64,000 bases of DNA from Pseudomonas poae (GCA_028869255.1 CP110972.1:4407001-4471000), one strand, 5' to 3'; counted from the first letter of the stretch, positions 20,766 to 30,777 are shown. Translations and numbers: made by a program. Notes: generated from the sequence alone by a model not told the origin.

Positions 20766-21128
20766 TTGACCGCTTCAAGCAAAACGTTGCACCTTTTCGG
20801 CATCAAAGCCTGCGACACCATGAAAAAAGCGCGCACCTGGCTCGATGAGCATGGCGTGAGCTATGAGTTCCACGATTACAAAACGGCCGGTATCGACCGC
20901 GAACACTTGACCCAATGGTGCGAAGAGCACGGTTGGCAGGTGGTTTTGAACCGTGCGGGCACCACCTTTCGCAAACTCGAAGACGAACGCAAAGCCGATC
21001 TCGATCAGTCGAAAGCCATTGAATTGATGCTCGCACAACCTTCGATGATCAAGCGCCCGGTGCTTGATCTCGGTGACAGAACCCTGATTGGCTTCAAGCC
21101 AGATAGTTATTCGGCGGCCCTCAAGTAG
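20766..21128 (+). CDS. ArsC/Spx-family thioredoxin-fold protein (YffB-like)
   Basis: The 120-residue protein has the ArsC-like fold with LFGIKACDTMKKARTWLDEHG at the N-terminus; a single N-terminal cysteine and the downstream KRPVLDL segment are seen. This matches the YffB branch, a probable glutathione-dependent reductase rather than a proven arsenate reductase. It ends 32 bp before dapD, a pairing I recall from other pseudomonads. Substrate unknown. Confidence 0.85.
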   Translation: MTASSKTLHLFGIKACDTMKKARTWLDEHGVSYEFHDYKTAGIDREHLTQWCEEHGWQVVLNRAGTTFRKLEDERKADLDQSKAIELMLAQPSMIKRPVLDLGDRTLIGFKPDSYSAALK

Positions 21129-21160
21129 GCCAGCCTTTCCATTTTTGTAGAGGTAACAGC

Positions 21161-22195
21161 ATGTCCAATTCCCTGTTCAGCCTGGGCTTCGGCGTCGGCA
21201 CTCAGAACCGCCAAGGTGCTTGGCTGGAAGTGTTTTACGCACAACCTTTGCTCAACCCGTCGGCTGAAATCGTTGCGGCCATCGCACCGATCCTCGGCTA
21301 CAGCGAAGGCAACCAGGCCATCACCTTCACCGTGACCCAGGCCCTGCAACTGGCGGACGCGCTCAAAGGCGTCGATACCGCCCAGGCCGCGCTGCTCAGC
21401 CGTCTGGCTGAAAGCCACACCCCGCTGGTCGCCACCCTGCTGGCCGAAGACGCCGCACTGACCTCCACGCCGGAGGCCTACCTCAAGCTGCATCTGCTGT
21501 CCCATCGCCTGGTCAAGCCGCACGGCCTGAGCCTGGCCGGCGTGTTCCCGCAACTGCCGAACGTGGCGTGGACCAGCCAGGGCGCGATCGACATCAACGA
21601 ACTGGCCGAACGCCAACTGGAAGCCCGCCTGCGTGGGGAGCTGCTGGAAGTGTTCTCGGTGGACAAGTTCCCGAAAATGACCGACTACGTGGTGCCGAGC
21701 GGCGTGCGTATCGCTGACGCCGCACGTATCCGCCTGGGTGCCTACGTGGGCGAAGGCACCACCGTAATGCACGAAGGTTTCGTCAACTTCAATGCCGGCA
21801 CCGAAGGCCCGGGCATGATCGAAGGCCGCGTATCGGCCGGCGTATTCGTCGGCAAGGGTTCGGACCTGGGCGGCGGTTGCTCCACCATGGGCACCCTGTC
21901 GGGCGGCGGCAACATTGTGATCAAGGTCGGCGAAGGCTGCCTGATCGGCGCCAACGCCGGTATCGGTATCCCGTTGGGCGACCGCAACACCGTGGAGTCG
22001 GGCCTGTACGTGACGGCCGGGACCAAGGTTGCGCTGCTGGACGAGAACAATCAGCTGGTCAAAGTGGTCAAGGCGCGTGAACTGGCCGGCCAACCGGACC
22101 TGCTGTTCCGCCGCAACTCCGAGACCGGTGCCGTGGAGTGCAAAACCCACAAATCGGCCATCGAACTGAACGAAGCGCTGCACGCTCACAACTAA
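21161..22195 (+). CDS. dapD: 2,3,4,5-tetrahydropyridine-2,6-dicarboxylate N-succinyltransferase
   Basis: DapD succinylates tetrahydrodipicolinate in the lysine/DAP pathway, feeding DapC and DapE. The 344-residue form is the longer type found in Pseudomonas. It has a left-handed beta-helix of hexapeptide repeats (about residues 175-290) containing MHEGFVNFNAGTEGPGMIEG and GGGCSTMGTLSGGG. A good AGAGG ribosome site precedes the ATG. Confidence 0.95.
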   Translation: MSNSLFSLGFGVGTQNRQGAWLEVFYAQPLLNPSAEIVAAIAPILGYSEGNQAITFTVTQALQLADALKGVDTAQAALLSRLAESHTPLVATLLAEDAALTSTPEAYLKLHLLSHRLVKPHGLSLAGVFPQLPNVAWTSQGAIDINELAERQLEARLRGELLEVFSVDKFPKMTDYVVPSGVRIADAARIRLGAYVGEGTTVMHEGFVNFNAGTEGPGMIEGRVSAGVFVGKGSDLGGGCSTMGTLSGGGNIVIKVGEGCLIGANAGIGIPLGDRNTVESGLYVTAGTKVALLDENNQLVKVVKARELAGQPDLLFRRNSETGAVECKTHKSAIELNEALHAHN

Positions 22196-22214
22196 GCAGC
22201 CACTCGATGCCACT

Positions 22215-22240
22215 AGCGGGCCCCGACCCCGGGGCTCGCT
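22215..22240 (+). terminator. Hairpin after dapD
   Basis: AGCGGGCCCCG is followed by a three-base loop and CGGGGCTCGCT, a near-perfect G+C-rich stem 20 bp past the dapD stop and just before csdA. The following bases (TATACGAGTCTTG) are not a clear T-run. Confidence 0.5.
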
Positions 22241-22259
22241 TATACGAGTCTTGATTACC

Positions 22260-23465
22260 ATGCTTGTGCCCTCCCCCTGGCGCGCGGATTTTCCGGCCAT
22301 CGCCACCCTGCAACGGCAAGACCAGACCTACCTGGACAACGCCGCTACCACGCAAAAACCTCAAGCGCTGCTGGATGCGATCAGCCATTACTACGCCAAT
22401 GGCGCAGCCAATGTGCACCGTGCCCAGCATTTGCCGGGCGCCCACGCGACCCAGGCCTTTGAAGACAGTCGCAGCAAGGTCGCGCAGTGGTTGAATGCAG
22501 GTGACAGCGGGCAAATTGTGTTTACCCACGGCGCAACCTCTGCGCTGAACCTCTTGGCCTATGGCCTTGAGCACTTATTCAATGCGGGCGATGAGCTGGT
22601 CATCAGCGCCCTGGAACACCACGCCAACCTGCTGCCCTGGCAGCAACTGGCCAAGCGTCGCGCACTCACGCTGGTGGTATTGCCGCTGGGTGATGATGGC
22701 GTGATCGACCTGCAAGCCGCCGCCGAATTGATCGGCCCGCGCACACGCCTGCTGGCGGTGAGCCAGCTGTCCAACGTCCTTGGCGCCTGGCAACCGCTGG
22801 AAGCCTTGCTGACACTCGCCAAGGCACACGGCGCGCTGACCGTAGTCGATGGCGCCCAGGGTATCGTCCATGGCCGCCACGATGTGCAGGCGCTGGGCTG
22901 CGATTTTTATGTATTTTCCAGCCACAAGCTCTACGGCCCGGACGGCGTGGGCGTGTTGTTTGGCCGCAATGAGGCCCTGCATCACCTGCGCCACTGGCAG
23001 TTCGGCGGGGAGATGGTGCAGCAGGCGGACTACCACAGCGCCAGCTTCCGCCCCGCGCCGCTGGGTTTTGAAGCAGGCACGCCGCCAATTGCCGGAGTGA
23101 TCGGCCTGGGCGCCAGCCTGGATTACCTGAGTTCGCTGGATCAAAGCGCCGTGATCGCCCACGAAGCCGCGCTGCACGAGTACCTGCTGCGCGGCCTCAA
23201 AGCGCGCAACGGCGTGCGCGTATTGGGCGCACCGCAGGTGGCGCTGGTCAGCTTTGTGGTCGAGGGCGTGCACAACGCTGACCTCGCACACCTGTTGACC
23301 GAACAGGGCATCGCCGTGCGGGCCGGGCACCATTGCGCAATGCCCCTGCTCAAGGGCATGCACCTGTCGGGGGCGATCCGCGTGTCCCTGGCGCTGTACA
23401 ACGATTCGGAGGACCTGGAGCGCTTCTTTGAAGCATTGGACCAGGCGCTGGATATGCTGCGATGA
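22260..23465 (+). CDS. csdA: Cysteine desulfurase CsdA (SufS-type)
   Basis: CsdA removes sulfur from cysteine with PLP and passes the persulfide to CsdE. The 401-residue protein shows the PLP-binding HGATSALN, the Schiff-base lysine in FSSHKLYGPDGVG, and the mobile-loop cysteine in RAGHHCAMPLL. The start is taken at ATG; a TTG three codons upstream is less likely. Its stop overlaps the start of the SufE-like gene (ATGA), and tcdA lies nearby facing it. In E. coli these three form the CsdA-CsdE-CsdL set. Confidence 0.92.
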   Translation: MLVPSPWRADFPAIATLQRQDQTYLDNAATTQKPQALLDAISHYYANGAANVHRAQHLPGAHATQAFEDSRSKVAQWLNAGDSGQIVFTHGATSALNLLAYGLEHLFNAGDELVISALEHHANLLPWQQLAKRRALTLVVLPLGDDGVIDLQAAAELIGPRTRLLAVSQLSNVLGAWQPLEALLTLAKAHGALTVVDGAQGIVHGRHDVQALGCDFYVFSSHKLYGPDGVGVLFGRNEALHHLRHWQFGGEMVQQADYHSASFRPAPLGFEAGTPPIAGVIGLGASLDYLSSLDQSAVIAHEAALHEYLLRGLKARNGVRVLGAPQVALVSFVVEGVHNADLAHLLTEQGIAVRAGHHCAMPLLKGMHLSGAIRVSLALYNDSEDLERFFEALDQALDMLR

Positions 23466-23875
23466 GCTTGCCGACAGAGGCAGTGGCTGCGCTGGAAGCC
23501 TTTCAGGCGGTCGGCAGCTGGGAGCAACGCGCCCGCATGCTGATGCAATGGGGTGAGCGGCTGCCGGCCCTGGCGGACGAGGAAAAGGTCGACGCCAACC
23601 TGGTGCAGGGCTGTGAAAGCCTGGTGTGGCTGGTCGGCCGTTTGGAGAACGGCCATTGGCAGTTCGCCGCGAGCAGCGATGCGCGGATGATTCGCGGGTT
23701 GGTGGCGTTGCTGCTGGCGCGGGTCAATGGGCTGTCGGCGGCTGAGTTGCAGGCGGTTGACCTGCCGGAGTGGTTCAGCCAGCTGGGGCTTTCCCGCCAG
23801 TTGTCGCCATCGCGCAGCAACGGCTTGAATGCAGTCTTGCAGCGCATGCGAGACCTGAGCCATGCTCAAAACTAA
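23462..23875 (+). CDS. csdE: SufE-family sulfur acceptor CsdE
   Basis: This 137-residue protein accepts persulfide sulfur from the adjacent desulfurase on the cysteine of VQGCESLVWL (C51, the position known for SufE). It overlaps csdA by four bases, implying coupled translation and one complex. Confidence 0.9.
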   Translation: MSLPTEAVAALEAFQAVGSWEQRARMLMQWGERLPALADEEKVDANLVQGCESLVWLVGRLENGHWQFAASSDARMIRGLVALLLARVNGLSAAELQAVDLPEWFSQLGLSRQLSPSRSNGLNAVLQRMRDLSHAQN

Positions 23876-23876
23876 C

Positions 23877-23965
23877 TGTGGGAGCGGGCTTGCTCGCGAA
23901 AGCGTAGTGTCAGTCGATACATCATTGACTGAACCACCGCATTCGCGAGCAAGCCCGCTCCCACA
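23877..23965. repeat. REPIN (GCTCGCGAA subtype) between csdE and tcdA
   Basis: Inverted TGTGGGAGCGGGCTTGCTCG palindromes surround a variable spacer. It lies in the convergent csdE/tcdA space, the favoured location for such elements. Confidence 0.9.
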
Positions 23966-23991
23966 TTTCGATCTATGTTTGGCAGTTAACG

Positions 23992-24801
23992 CTAAGTCGG
24001 TTTAACCCGCTCCGACGGCCTGCGCACCCCGGCCACAATCTTGTCCACCGCCTTGGTCGCCGCGACCATACCGAACGTGGCCGTCACCATCATCACCGCG
24101 CCAAACCCACCGGCGCAGTCCAGCTTTACCCCATCGCCCACAAAACTCTTCTGCAAACAGATGCTTCCGTCCGGCTTGGGATAGCGCAGTTGCTCGGTGG
24201 AAAACACACACGGCACGCTGTAATGACGGGTCACCGTGCGCGAGAAACCGTAATCGCGGCGCAAGGTGGAGCGTACTTTCGAGGCCAGCGGGTCGTTAAA
24301 GGTGCGGTTCAGGTCACAGACCTGGATCAGCGTCGGGTCGATCTGCCCGCCCGCGCCGCCGGTGGTGATGATCTGGATCTTGCGGCGCTTGCACCAGGCA
24401 ATCAGCGCGGCCTTGGCGTTGACGGCGTCGATGCAGTCGATCACGCAGTCGATGGTGGGGGTGATGTACTCGGCCATGGTGTCGCGTGTGACGAAATCCG
24501 CCACCGCATGCACCGTGCACTCCGGGTTGATCGCGCGCAGGCGTTCGGCCATCACTTCGACCTTGGGTTTGCCCACGGTGCTGTCCAGGGCGTGTAACTG
24601 GCGGTTGCTGTTGCTCACGCAGACATCGTCCAGGTCAAACAGCGAAATCTCGCCCACCCCGCAACGGGCCATGGCTTCCGCCGCCCACGAGCCCACGCCG
24701 CCGACGCCGACGATCGCCACATGGGCCGCTTTCAAGCGTTCCAGCCCCTCAATGCCATACAAGCGGGCGACGCCTGCAAACCGCGGATCTTCTGTGCTCA
24801 T
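23992..24801 (-). CDS. tcdA: tRNA threonylcarbamoyladenosine dehydratase
   Basis: TcdA (CsdL) uses ATP to cyclise t6A37 of tRNA to ct6A, with sulfur relay help from CsdA/CsdE. The 269-residue E1-like protein has the nucleotide loop IVGVGGVGSWAAEAMARCG, the SLFDLDDVCVSNSNRQ segment, and a C-terminal glycine-rich hydrophobic helix typical of this branch. The start codon chosen lies 8 bases after GGGG; an ATG two codons upstream sits too close to it. Confidence 0.92.
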   Translation of the reverse strand: MSTEDPRFAGVARLYGIEGLERLKAAHVAIVGVGGVGSWAAEAMARCGVGEISLFDLDDVCVSNSNRQLHALDSTVGKPKVEVMAERLRAINPECTVHAVADFVTRDTMAEYITPTIDCVIDCIDAVNAKAALIAWCKRRKIQIITTGGAGGQIDPTLIQVCDLNRTFNDPLASKVRSTLRRDYGFSRTVTRHYSVPCVFSTEQLRYPKPDGSICLQKSFVGDGVKLDCAGGFGAVMMVTATFGMVAATKAVDKIVAGVRRPSERVKPT

Positions 24802-25018
24802 GACCATTACCCCAAAAACCGGCGCGCATTATGGGGTACGCAGCGGCAAGTTTTAAGCTACAAGTTACAAGTAAAGAACTTAGATGGGGTTTCGCTGACT
24901 AAAGTCCGGCTTTTCTCTGTCTGCTGTACGGTCAGGGAAAGGCCGGTGTAGGATGCGCGCCGTTCGGCGTAGGCCGACACCTCTTTTCGTTCCACACCCT
25001 TTGGAACCCGAAATAGCC

Positions 25019-27610
25019 ATGTCATCGCGTAAATTTGGACTCAACCTGGTGGTCGTGCTGGCAATCGCCGCGCTGTTCACCGGCTTCTGGGCGCTGATCA
25101 ACCGCCCGGTCACCACCCCCAACTGGCCTGAGCAGATCTCCGGTTTTTCCTACTCGCCGTTCCAGCAAGGTCAGTACCCGCAGAAAGACCAATACCCGAC
25201 CGACGACCAGATGCGTCGCGATCTGGAAATCATGAGCAAGCTGACGGACAACATCCGCACCTACTCGGTCGACGGCACCCTGGGCGACATCCCCAAGCTG
25301 GCCGAAGAGTTCGGCCTGCGGGTAACCCTCGGGATCTGGATCAGCCCCGACCTGGAGCGCAACGAGCGTGAAATCCAGCGCGCCATCGAGATCGCCAACA
25401 GTTCGCGCAGCGTCGTGCGCGTGGTGGTGGGTAACGAAGCGCTGTTCCGAGAAGAGATCACGCCTGAAGCGCTGATCGTGTTGCTCGACCGGGTGCGCGC
25501 CGCCGTCAAAGTGCCGGTGACCACCTCCGAGCAATGGCATATCTGGGAAAAGAACCCGCAACTGGCCAAGCACGTCGACCTGATCGCCGCGCACATCCTG
25601 CCGTTCTGGGAATTTATCCCGATGGACAAGGCCGGCCAGTACGTACTCGACCGCGCCCGTGACCTGAAAAAACTGTTCCCGAAAAAGCCGTTGCTGCTGT
25701 CGGAAGTTGGCTGGCCGAGCAACGGACGCATGCGCGGTGGTAATGAAACGTCCCCGGCCGACCAGGCGATTTACCTGCGTACGCTGGTGAACAAGCTGAA
25801 CCGCCAGGGTTTCAACTACTTCGTGATCGAAGCCTTTGACCAGCCTTGGAAAGTCAGCGACGAAGGCTCGGCCGGCGCTTACTGGGGCGTTTACAACGCC
25901 GCACGCCAGCAGAAATTCAACTTTGAAGGCCCGGTGGTTGCGATCCCGCAATGGCGCGTACTGGCTATCGGCTCGGTGGTGCTGGCGCTGTTGTCGCTGA
26001 CCTTGTTGATGATCGACGGCTCGGCCCTGCGCCAGCGTGGCCGCACGTTCCTGACCTTTATCGCGTTCTTGTGCGGGTCGGTGCTGGTGTGGATCGGCTA
26101 CGACTACAGCCAGCAATACAGCACTTGGTTCAGCGTGACCGTCGGTATCTTGCTGGCCCTCGGCGCCCTCGGCGTGTTTATCGTGTTGCTGACCGAAGCC
26201 CACGAACTGGCGGAGGCGGTGTGGACCCACAAGCGCCGGCGTGAATTCCTGCCGGTAGAAGGGGATTCGGACTACCGCCCGAAAGTGTCGATCCACGTGC
26301 CGTGCTACAACGAGCCGCCGGATATGGTCAAACAGACCCTCGACGCCCTGGCCGCCCTCGATTACCCGGACTACGAAGTCCTGATCATCGACAACAACAC
26401 CAAAGACCCTGCGGTGTGGGAACCGGTGCGCGATTACTGTGAAACCCTCGGGCCGCGCTTCAAGTTCTTCCATGTCGCGCCCCTGGCCGGTTTCAAGGGC
26501 GGCGCGCTGAACTACCTGATTCCGCACACCGCCAAGGACGCCGAAGTGATCGCGGTGATCGACTCGGACTACTGCGTGTCGCCGAACTGGCTCAAGCACA
26601 TGGTGCCGCACTTCGCCGACCCGAAAATCGCCGTGGTGCAGTCGCCGCAGGATTACCGCGACCAGAACGAAAGCACCTTCAAGAAGCTCTGCTACGCGGA
26701 ATACAAAGGCTTCTTCCATATCGGCATGGTCACCCGCAACGACCGTGACGCGATCATCCAGCACGGCACCATGACCATGACCCGTCGCTCGGTGCTCGAA
26801 GAACTGGGCTGGGCCGATTGGTGCATCTGTGAAGATGCCGAGTTGGGCCTACGGGTATTCGAGAAAGGTCTGTCGGCGGCGTATTACCACGACAGTTACG
26901 GCAAGGGCTTGATGCCGGATACCTTTATCGACTTCAAGAAACAGCGTTTCCGCTGGGCCTACGGCGCGATCCAGATTATCAAGCGCCACACCGCCAGCCT
27001 GTTGCGCGGCAAGGACACCGAGCTGACCCGGGGCCAGCGCTACCACTTCCTCGCGGGCTGGTTGCCGTGGGTGGCGGATGGCATGAACATCTTCTTTACC
27101 GTGGGCGCGCTGTTGTGGTCGGCGGCGATGATCATCGTGCCGACCCGGGTTGACCCGCCGCTGCTGATTTTCGCGATCCCGCCGTTGGCGTTGTTCGTGT
27201 TCAAGGTGGGCAAGATCATCTTCCTCTACCGCCGTGCGGTGGGGGTGAACCTGAAGGATGCGTTCTGCGCGGCGTTGGCTGGGTTGGCGTTGTCCCACAC
27301 CATCGCCAAGGCGGTGCTGTATGGCTTCTTCACCACCAGTATTCCGTTCTTTCGTACACCGAAAAATGCGGATAACCACGGCTTCTGGGTGGCGATTTCC
27401 GAAGCCCGCGAAGAAATGTTCATCATGCTGCTGTTGTGGGGCGCCGCGCTGGGGATTTACCTGGTGCAGGGCCTGCCAAGCAATGACATGCGCTTCTGGG
27501 TGGTGATGCTGCTGGTGCAATCGCTGCCGTATGTGGCGGCACTGATCATGGCGTTCCTCTCGTCGCTGCCCAAACCGGCACCGAAGGTAGAACCGGCAAC
27601 GGTTGAGTAA
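25019..27610 (+). CDS. ndvB: Beta-1,3-glucan synthase with GH17 and GT2 domains (NdvB)
   Basis: In P. aeruginosa NdvB makes cyclic beta-1,3-glucans that promote biofilm-specific antibiotic tolerance. The 863-residue protein starts with a membrane anchor. A GH17-like domain follows (about 40-330) whose two catalytic glutamates are in VVGNEALF (E140) and LLSEVGWPSNG (E229). Then come two or three membrane helices and a processive GT2 domain with DSDYC and the QRFRW product-entry motif. The C-terminal part has several more membrane helices. The ORF could start 22 codons earlier, but MSSRKFGL places the anchor properly. Confidence 0.9.
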   Translation: MSSRKFGLNLVVVLAIAALFTGFWALINRPVTTPNWPEQISGFSYSPFQQGQYPQKDQYPTDDQMRRDLEIMSKLTDNIRTYSVDGTLGDIPKLAEEFGLRVTLGIWISPDLERNEREIQRAIEIANSSRSVVRVVVGNEALFREEITPEALIVLLDRVRAAVKVPVTTSEQWHIWEKNPQLAKHVDLIAAHILPFWEFIPMDKAGQYVLDRARDLKKLFPKKPLLLSEVGWPSNGRMRGGNETSPADQAIYLRTLVNKLNRQGFNYFVIEAFDQPWKVSDEGSAGAYWGVYNAARQQKFNFEGPVVAIPQWRVLAIGSVVLALLSLTLLMIDGSALRQRGRTFLTFIAFLCGSVLVWIGYDYSQQYSTWFSVTVGILLALGALGVFIVLLTEAHELAEAVWTHKRRREFLPVEGDSDYRPKVSIHVPCYNEPPDMVKQTLDALAALDYPDYEVLIIDNNTKDPAVWEPVRDYCETLGPRFKFFHVAPLAGFKGGALNYLIPHTAKDAEVIAVIDSDYCVSPNWLKHMVPHFADPKIAVVQSPQDYRDQNESTFKKLCYAEYKGFFHIGMVTRNDRDAIIQHGTMTMTRRSVLEELGWADWCICEDAELGLRVFEKGLSAAYYHDSYGKGLMPDTFIDFKKQRFRWAYGAIQIIKRHTASLLRGKDTELTRGQRYHFLAGWLPWVADGMNIFFTVGALLWSAAMIIVPTRVDPPLLIFAIPPLALFVFKVGKIIFLYRRAVGVNLKDAFCAALAGLALSHTIAKAVLYGFFTTSIPFFRTPKNADNHGFWVAISEAREEMFIMLLLWGAALGIYLVQGLPSNDMRFWVVMLLVQSLPYVAALIMAFLSSLPKPAPKVEPATVE

Positions 27611-27628
27611 AAACTTGCGCAATGCACT

Positions 27629-27654
27629 AAACGGCGGCCTCTGGCCGCCGTTTT
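27629..27654 (+). terminator. Terminator after ndvB
   Basis: AAACGGCGGCC, a short loop, then GGCCGCCGTTTT forms an intrinsic terminator 18 bp after the stop codon. Confidence 0.85.
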
Positions 27655-27702
27655 GCTATAAGATAACGGCCGTTTTGTGAGACTTGGCCTAGCCCTTTTT
27701 TC

Positions 27703-27789
27703 TGTGGGAGCTGGCTTGCCTGCGATGCAGACGCTGCGGTTTGCCAGGTACACCGCGGCGATGCTATCGCAGGCAAGCCAGCTCCCACA
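27703..27789. repeat. REPIN (GCCTGCGATG subtype) between ndvB and dapE
   Basis: Inverted TGTGGGAGCTGGCTTGCCTG palindromes flank a spacer. It follows the ndvB terminator and precedes dapE by about 65 bp. Confidence 0.9.
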
Positions 27790-27854
27790 TTGGATTCACG
27801 CCGTTTCAAGCCCACATTCGTCCTGCGCCCATAACACGCTTCCGGAGTTCCCCA

Positions 27855-29006
27855 ATGACGGCCCATGCCGACCTTTCGCCGACCCTTCAACTTGCCATCG
27901 ACTTGATCCGTCGCCCCTCGGTGACGCCGATCGACGCCGACTGCCAGAAGCTGATGATGCAGCGCCTGGGCGACGCCGGTTTTGCGCTGGAACCGATGCG
28001 CATCGAGGACGTGGACAATTTCTGGGCCACCCATGGCAAGCACGAAGGCCCGGTGCTGTGCTTCGCCGGCCACACCGATGTGGTCCCGACCGGCCCGGTG
28101 CAAGCCTGGCAGAACGACCCGTTCGATGCGTTGATCGACGACAACGGCATGCTCTGCGGGCGCGGCGCGGCGGACATGAAAGGCAGCCTGGCCGCGATGC
28201 TGGTGGCAGCGGAGCGTTTCGTCAGCGACTACCCGGACCACAAGGGCTCGGTCGCCTTCCTGATCACCAGCGATGAAGAAGGCCCGGCGCACCACGGCAC
28301 CAAAGCCGTGATCGAACGCCTGGCCGCCCGCAAGGAGCGCCTGGACTGGTGCATCGTCGGCGAACCGTCGAGCACCACCCTGGTGGGTGACGTGGTCAAG
28401 AACGGCCGTCGCGGCTCCCTCGGCGCCACCCTGACCGTGCGCGGCGTACAAGGCCACGTGGCCTACCCGCACCTGGCGAAGAACCCGATCCACCTGGCCG
28501 CTCCGGCTTTGGCCGAACTGGCCGCCGAGCACTGGGACGACGGCAATACCTTCTTCCCGCCGACCAGCTTCCAGATTTCCAACCTCAACTCCGGCACCGG
28601 CGCCACCAACGTGATCCCGGGTGACCTGACGGCGGTGTTCAACTTCCGTTTCTCCACCGAGTCCACCGTGGAGGGCCTGCAACAGCGCGTTGCGGCGATC
28701 CTCGACAAGCATGGCCTGGACTGGCACGTGGAATGGGCGCTGTCGGGCCTGCCGTTCCTCACCGAGCCAGGCGCGTTGCTGGATGCGGTGTCGGCCAGCA
28801 TCAAGGCGATTACCGGCCGGGAGACCAAGGCGTCCACCAGCGGCGGTACGTCCGACGGGCGTTTCATCGCCACGCTGGGGACGCAGGTTGTGGAACTGGG
28901 CCCGGTCAACGCGACGATTCACCAGGTCAACGAACGCATTCTGGCCAGCGACCTCGATGTGCTGACCGAAATCTACTACCAGACCCTGATCAAGTTGCTC
29001 GCCTGA
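27855..29006 (+). CDS. dapE: Succinyl-diaminopimelate desuccinylase
   Basis: DapE hydrolyses N-succinyl-LL-DAP to LL-DAP and succinate with two zinc ions. The 383-residue M20 peptidase has [19 protein letters not shown] and TSDEEGPA, which carry the metal ligands and catalytic Glu, and [11 protein letters not shown] near the end. I start at [10 protein letters not shown]; the 38 codons upstream derive from the REP spacer. The stop overlaps the rlmA start (TGATG). Confidence 0.95.
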   Translation: MTAHADLSPTLQLAIDLIRRPSVTPIDADCQKLMMQRLGDAGFALEPMRIEDVDNFWATHGKHEGPVLCFAGHTDVVPTGPVQAWQNDPFDALIDDNGMLCGRGAADMKGSLAAMLVAAERFVSDYPDHKGSVAFLITSDEEGPAHHGTKAVIERLAARKERLDWCIVGEPSSTTLVGDVVKNGRRGSLGATLTVRGVQGHVAYPHLAKNPIHLAAPALAELAAEHWDDGNTFFPPTSFQISNLNSGTGATNVIPGDLTAVFNFRFSTESTVEGLQQRVAAILDKHGLDWHVEWALSGLPFLTEPGALLDAVSASIKAITGRETKASTSGGTSDGRFIATLGTQVVELGPVNATIHQVNERILASDLDVLTEIYYQTLIKLLA

Positions 29007-29815
29007 TGCTCGCCTGCCCCCTTTGCAGCGCACCGCTGAGCGCGGTGGACAATGGCGTGGCGTGCCCGGCCGGGCACCGTTTCGACCGTGCGCGCCAGGG
29101 TTACTTGAACCTGTTGCCGGTGCAGCACAAGAACAGCCGCGACCCGGGCGACAACCTCGCCATGGTCGAGGCGCGCCGTGACTTTCTCAACGCCGGGCAC
29201 TACGCCCCGGTGGCCAAGCGCCTGGCCGAGCTGGCTGCCGAGCGTGCACCGCAACGCTGGGTGGACATCGGCTGTGGCGAGGGTTACTACACCGCGCAAA
29301 TCGCCGACGCCCTGCCCCACGCCGACGGCTATGCGCTGGATATCTCCAAGGAAGCAGTCAAGCGTGCGTGCAAACGCAACCCGGCGCTGACCTGGTTGAT
29401 CGCCAGCATGGCCCGCGTGCCGTTGGCGTCGGGCAGTTGCCAGTTTCTCGCCAGCGTCTTCAGCCCGTTGGATTGGGACGAAGCCAAACGCTTGCTGAGC
29501 CCTGGCGGCGGCTTGATGAAGGTCGGCCCGACCAGCGGTCACCTGATGGAACTGCGCGAACGTTTGTACGATGAAGTGCGCGAGTACACCGACGACAAGC
29601 ATCTGGCCCTGGTGCCCCAAGGCATGAGCCTGGCGCACAGCGAAACCCTTGAGTTCACCCTCAGCCTGGCCGAGCCACAGGACCGCGCCAACCTGCTGGC
29701 GATGACGCCCCATGGCTGGCGCGCCAGTGCCGAACGCCGCGCCGAGGTGATCGAGGCCGCCGAGCCGCTGCTGGTCACGGTGTCCATGCGCTACGATTAT
29801 TTCGTGCTTCAATAA
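29006..29815 (+). CDS. rlmA: 23S rRNA (guanine-745-N1)-methyltransferase
   Basis: RlmA(I) methylates G745 of 23S rRNA. The 269-residue protein begins with a zinc knuckle (CPLC...CPAGH) and the segment ARQGYLNLLPVQ. A Rossmann methyltransferase domain follows with VDIGCGEGYYT for S-adenosylmethionine. Its ATG shares one base with the dapE stop, so the genes are translationally coupled. Confidence 0.9.
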   Translation: MLACPLCSAPLSAVDNGVACPAGHRFDRARQGYLNLLPVQHKNSRDPGDNLAMVEARRDFLNAGHYAPVAKRLAELAAERAPQRWVDIGCGEGYYTAQIADALPHADGYALDISKEAVKRACKRNPALTWLIASMARVPLASGSCQFLASVFSPLDWDEAKRLLSPGGGLMKVGPTSGHLMELRERLYDEVREYTDDKHLALVPQGMSLAHSETLEFTLSLAEPQDRANLLAMTPHGWRASAERRAEVIEAAEPLLVTVSMRYDYFVLQ

Positions 29816-29869
29816 CCGACTTTTAAGCATCCGCGAATGGATTTTCGAATCCCGCAACGAGGAACATCC

Positions 29870-30247
29870 ATGCGCCAACCTGATATCGAGATTTACCTGA
29901 AGGACGCCGACGTCGACTACAAGGCCATCGCCGCCTGGCTGGGCGCCGCCCTGGGCCCGTGCACCGATTGGGTCCAGAAGGGCCAGACCTACAAATGCAA
30001 GGCCGGCAACGTGCCCGTTACCTGGCTGCCCAAAGCCGTCGGTAAATGGAACAGCCTGTACCTGGAAAGCGACCAGACGCCGTGGGAAGACGACATCGCC
30101 TGCGCCCGCGCAGCGTTTGCCGCGCTGAACGTGGAAGTACGTTGCGCGCCGGGGACGTGGGTTGAGGAAGAAGGGGAAGAAAGCGCCGACACCTGGATCC
30201 GGATCAGCGCAGACGGTGAAGAGCAGATCACCTGGAAAACCGCATAA
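29870..30247 (+). CDS. Conserved hypothetical protein (125 aa)
   Basis: A soluble 125-residue protein, acidic at its C-terminus, follows rlmA on the same strand by about 55 bp. I start at MRQPDIEIYLKD, which has a GAGGAA ribosome site; 11 in-frame codons lie upstream. It has no membrane segment or signal peptide. I recall similar proteins at this locus in other pseudomonads but cannot name a function. Confidence 0.75.
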   Translation: MRQPDIEIYLKDADVDYKAIAAWLGAALGPCTDWVQKGQTYKCKAGNVPVTWLPKAVGKWNSLYLESDQTPWEDDIACARAAFAALNVEVRCAPGTWVEEEGEESADTWIRISADGEEQITWKTA

Positions 30248-30272
30248 GCCTTACGTGTGAACCCAATCAAAC

Positions 30273-30359
30273 TGTGGGAGCGGGCTTGCCTGCGATAGCA
30301 TCACCGTGGTCTAGCTGATAGACCGAGGTGTCTGCATCGCAGGCAAGCCAGCTCCCACA
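30273..30359. repeat. REPIN, mixed arms
   Basis: The left arm has GGGAGCGGGCTTGCCTGCGA and the right arm ends in AGCCAGCTCCCACA, so the two halves differ at the CGG/CTG position. This looks like recombination between the two local REP subtypes. It lies between convergent genes. Confidence 0.88.
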
Positions 30360-30387
30360 TGGGTTCAGCGGTGTAACAAAGTCCGCT

Positions 30388-30597
30388 TTAAAGACCCACC
30401 ACATCCTCCGCCTGCAACCCCTTCTCGCCGGTCACCACGGCGTATTCCACCTGCTGGCCCTCGGCCAGGGAACGGTGTCCTTCACCGCGAATGGCGCGGT
30501 AGTGCACAAACACATCCTTGCCGTCTTCACGCTGAATAAAGCCATAGCCCTTGGCGTCGTTGAACCACTTCACATTGCCGGTTTCGCGCGTTGCCAT
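30388..30597 (-). CDS. Cold-shock domain protein (CspA family)
   Basis: A 69-residue nucleic-acid chaperone. Both RNA-binding motifs are present: RNP1 as KGYGFIQ and RNP2 as DVFVHY. Length and sequence fit CspA/CspD-type proteins. It is convergent with the preceding gene and divergent from plsB across about 180 bp. Confidence 0.93.
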   Translation of the reverse strand: MATRETGNVKWFNDAKGYGFIQREDGKDVFVHYRAIRGEGHRSLAEGQQVEYAVVTGEKGLQAEDVVGL

Positions 30598-30777
30598 CTA
30601 TTCACTCCCACCTGATTGTTATTGTTGAGTCGGTCGCGTTGAACTGCCGAGTATATGACAGGCTCAAAAACGTTCAACTCAAGTTTACATCGCTGCTTTT
30701 TTGCCGATTTTCGGCGAATACGGCACACTACTCGCCCGAGCGCCTGCTCGGTTTTTTCCACTTGAAGCAGCACGCCT

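Noticed and set aside
23992..24807. Thiamine/molybdopterin E1-like protein (ThiF/MoeB)
   Set aside because: The C-terminal hydrophobic glycine-rich helix and csdA-csdE neighbours fit TcdA better.
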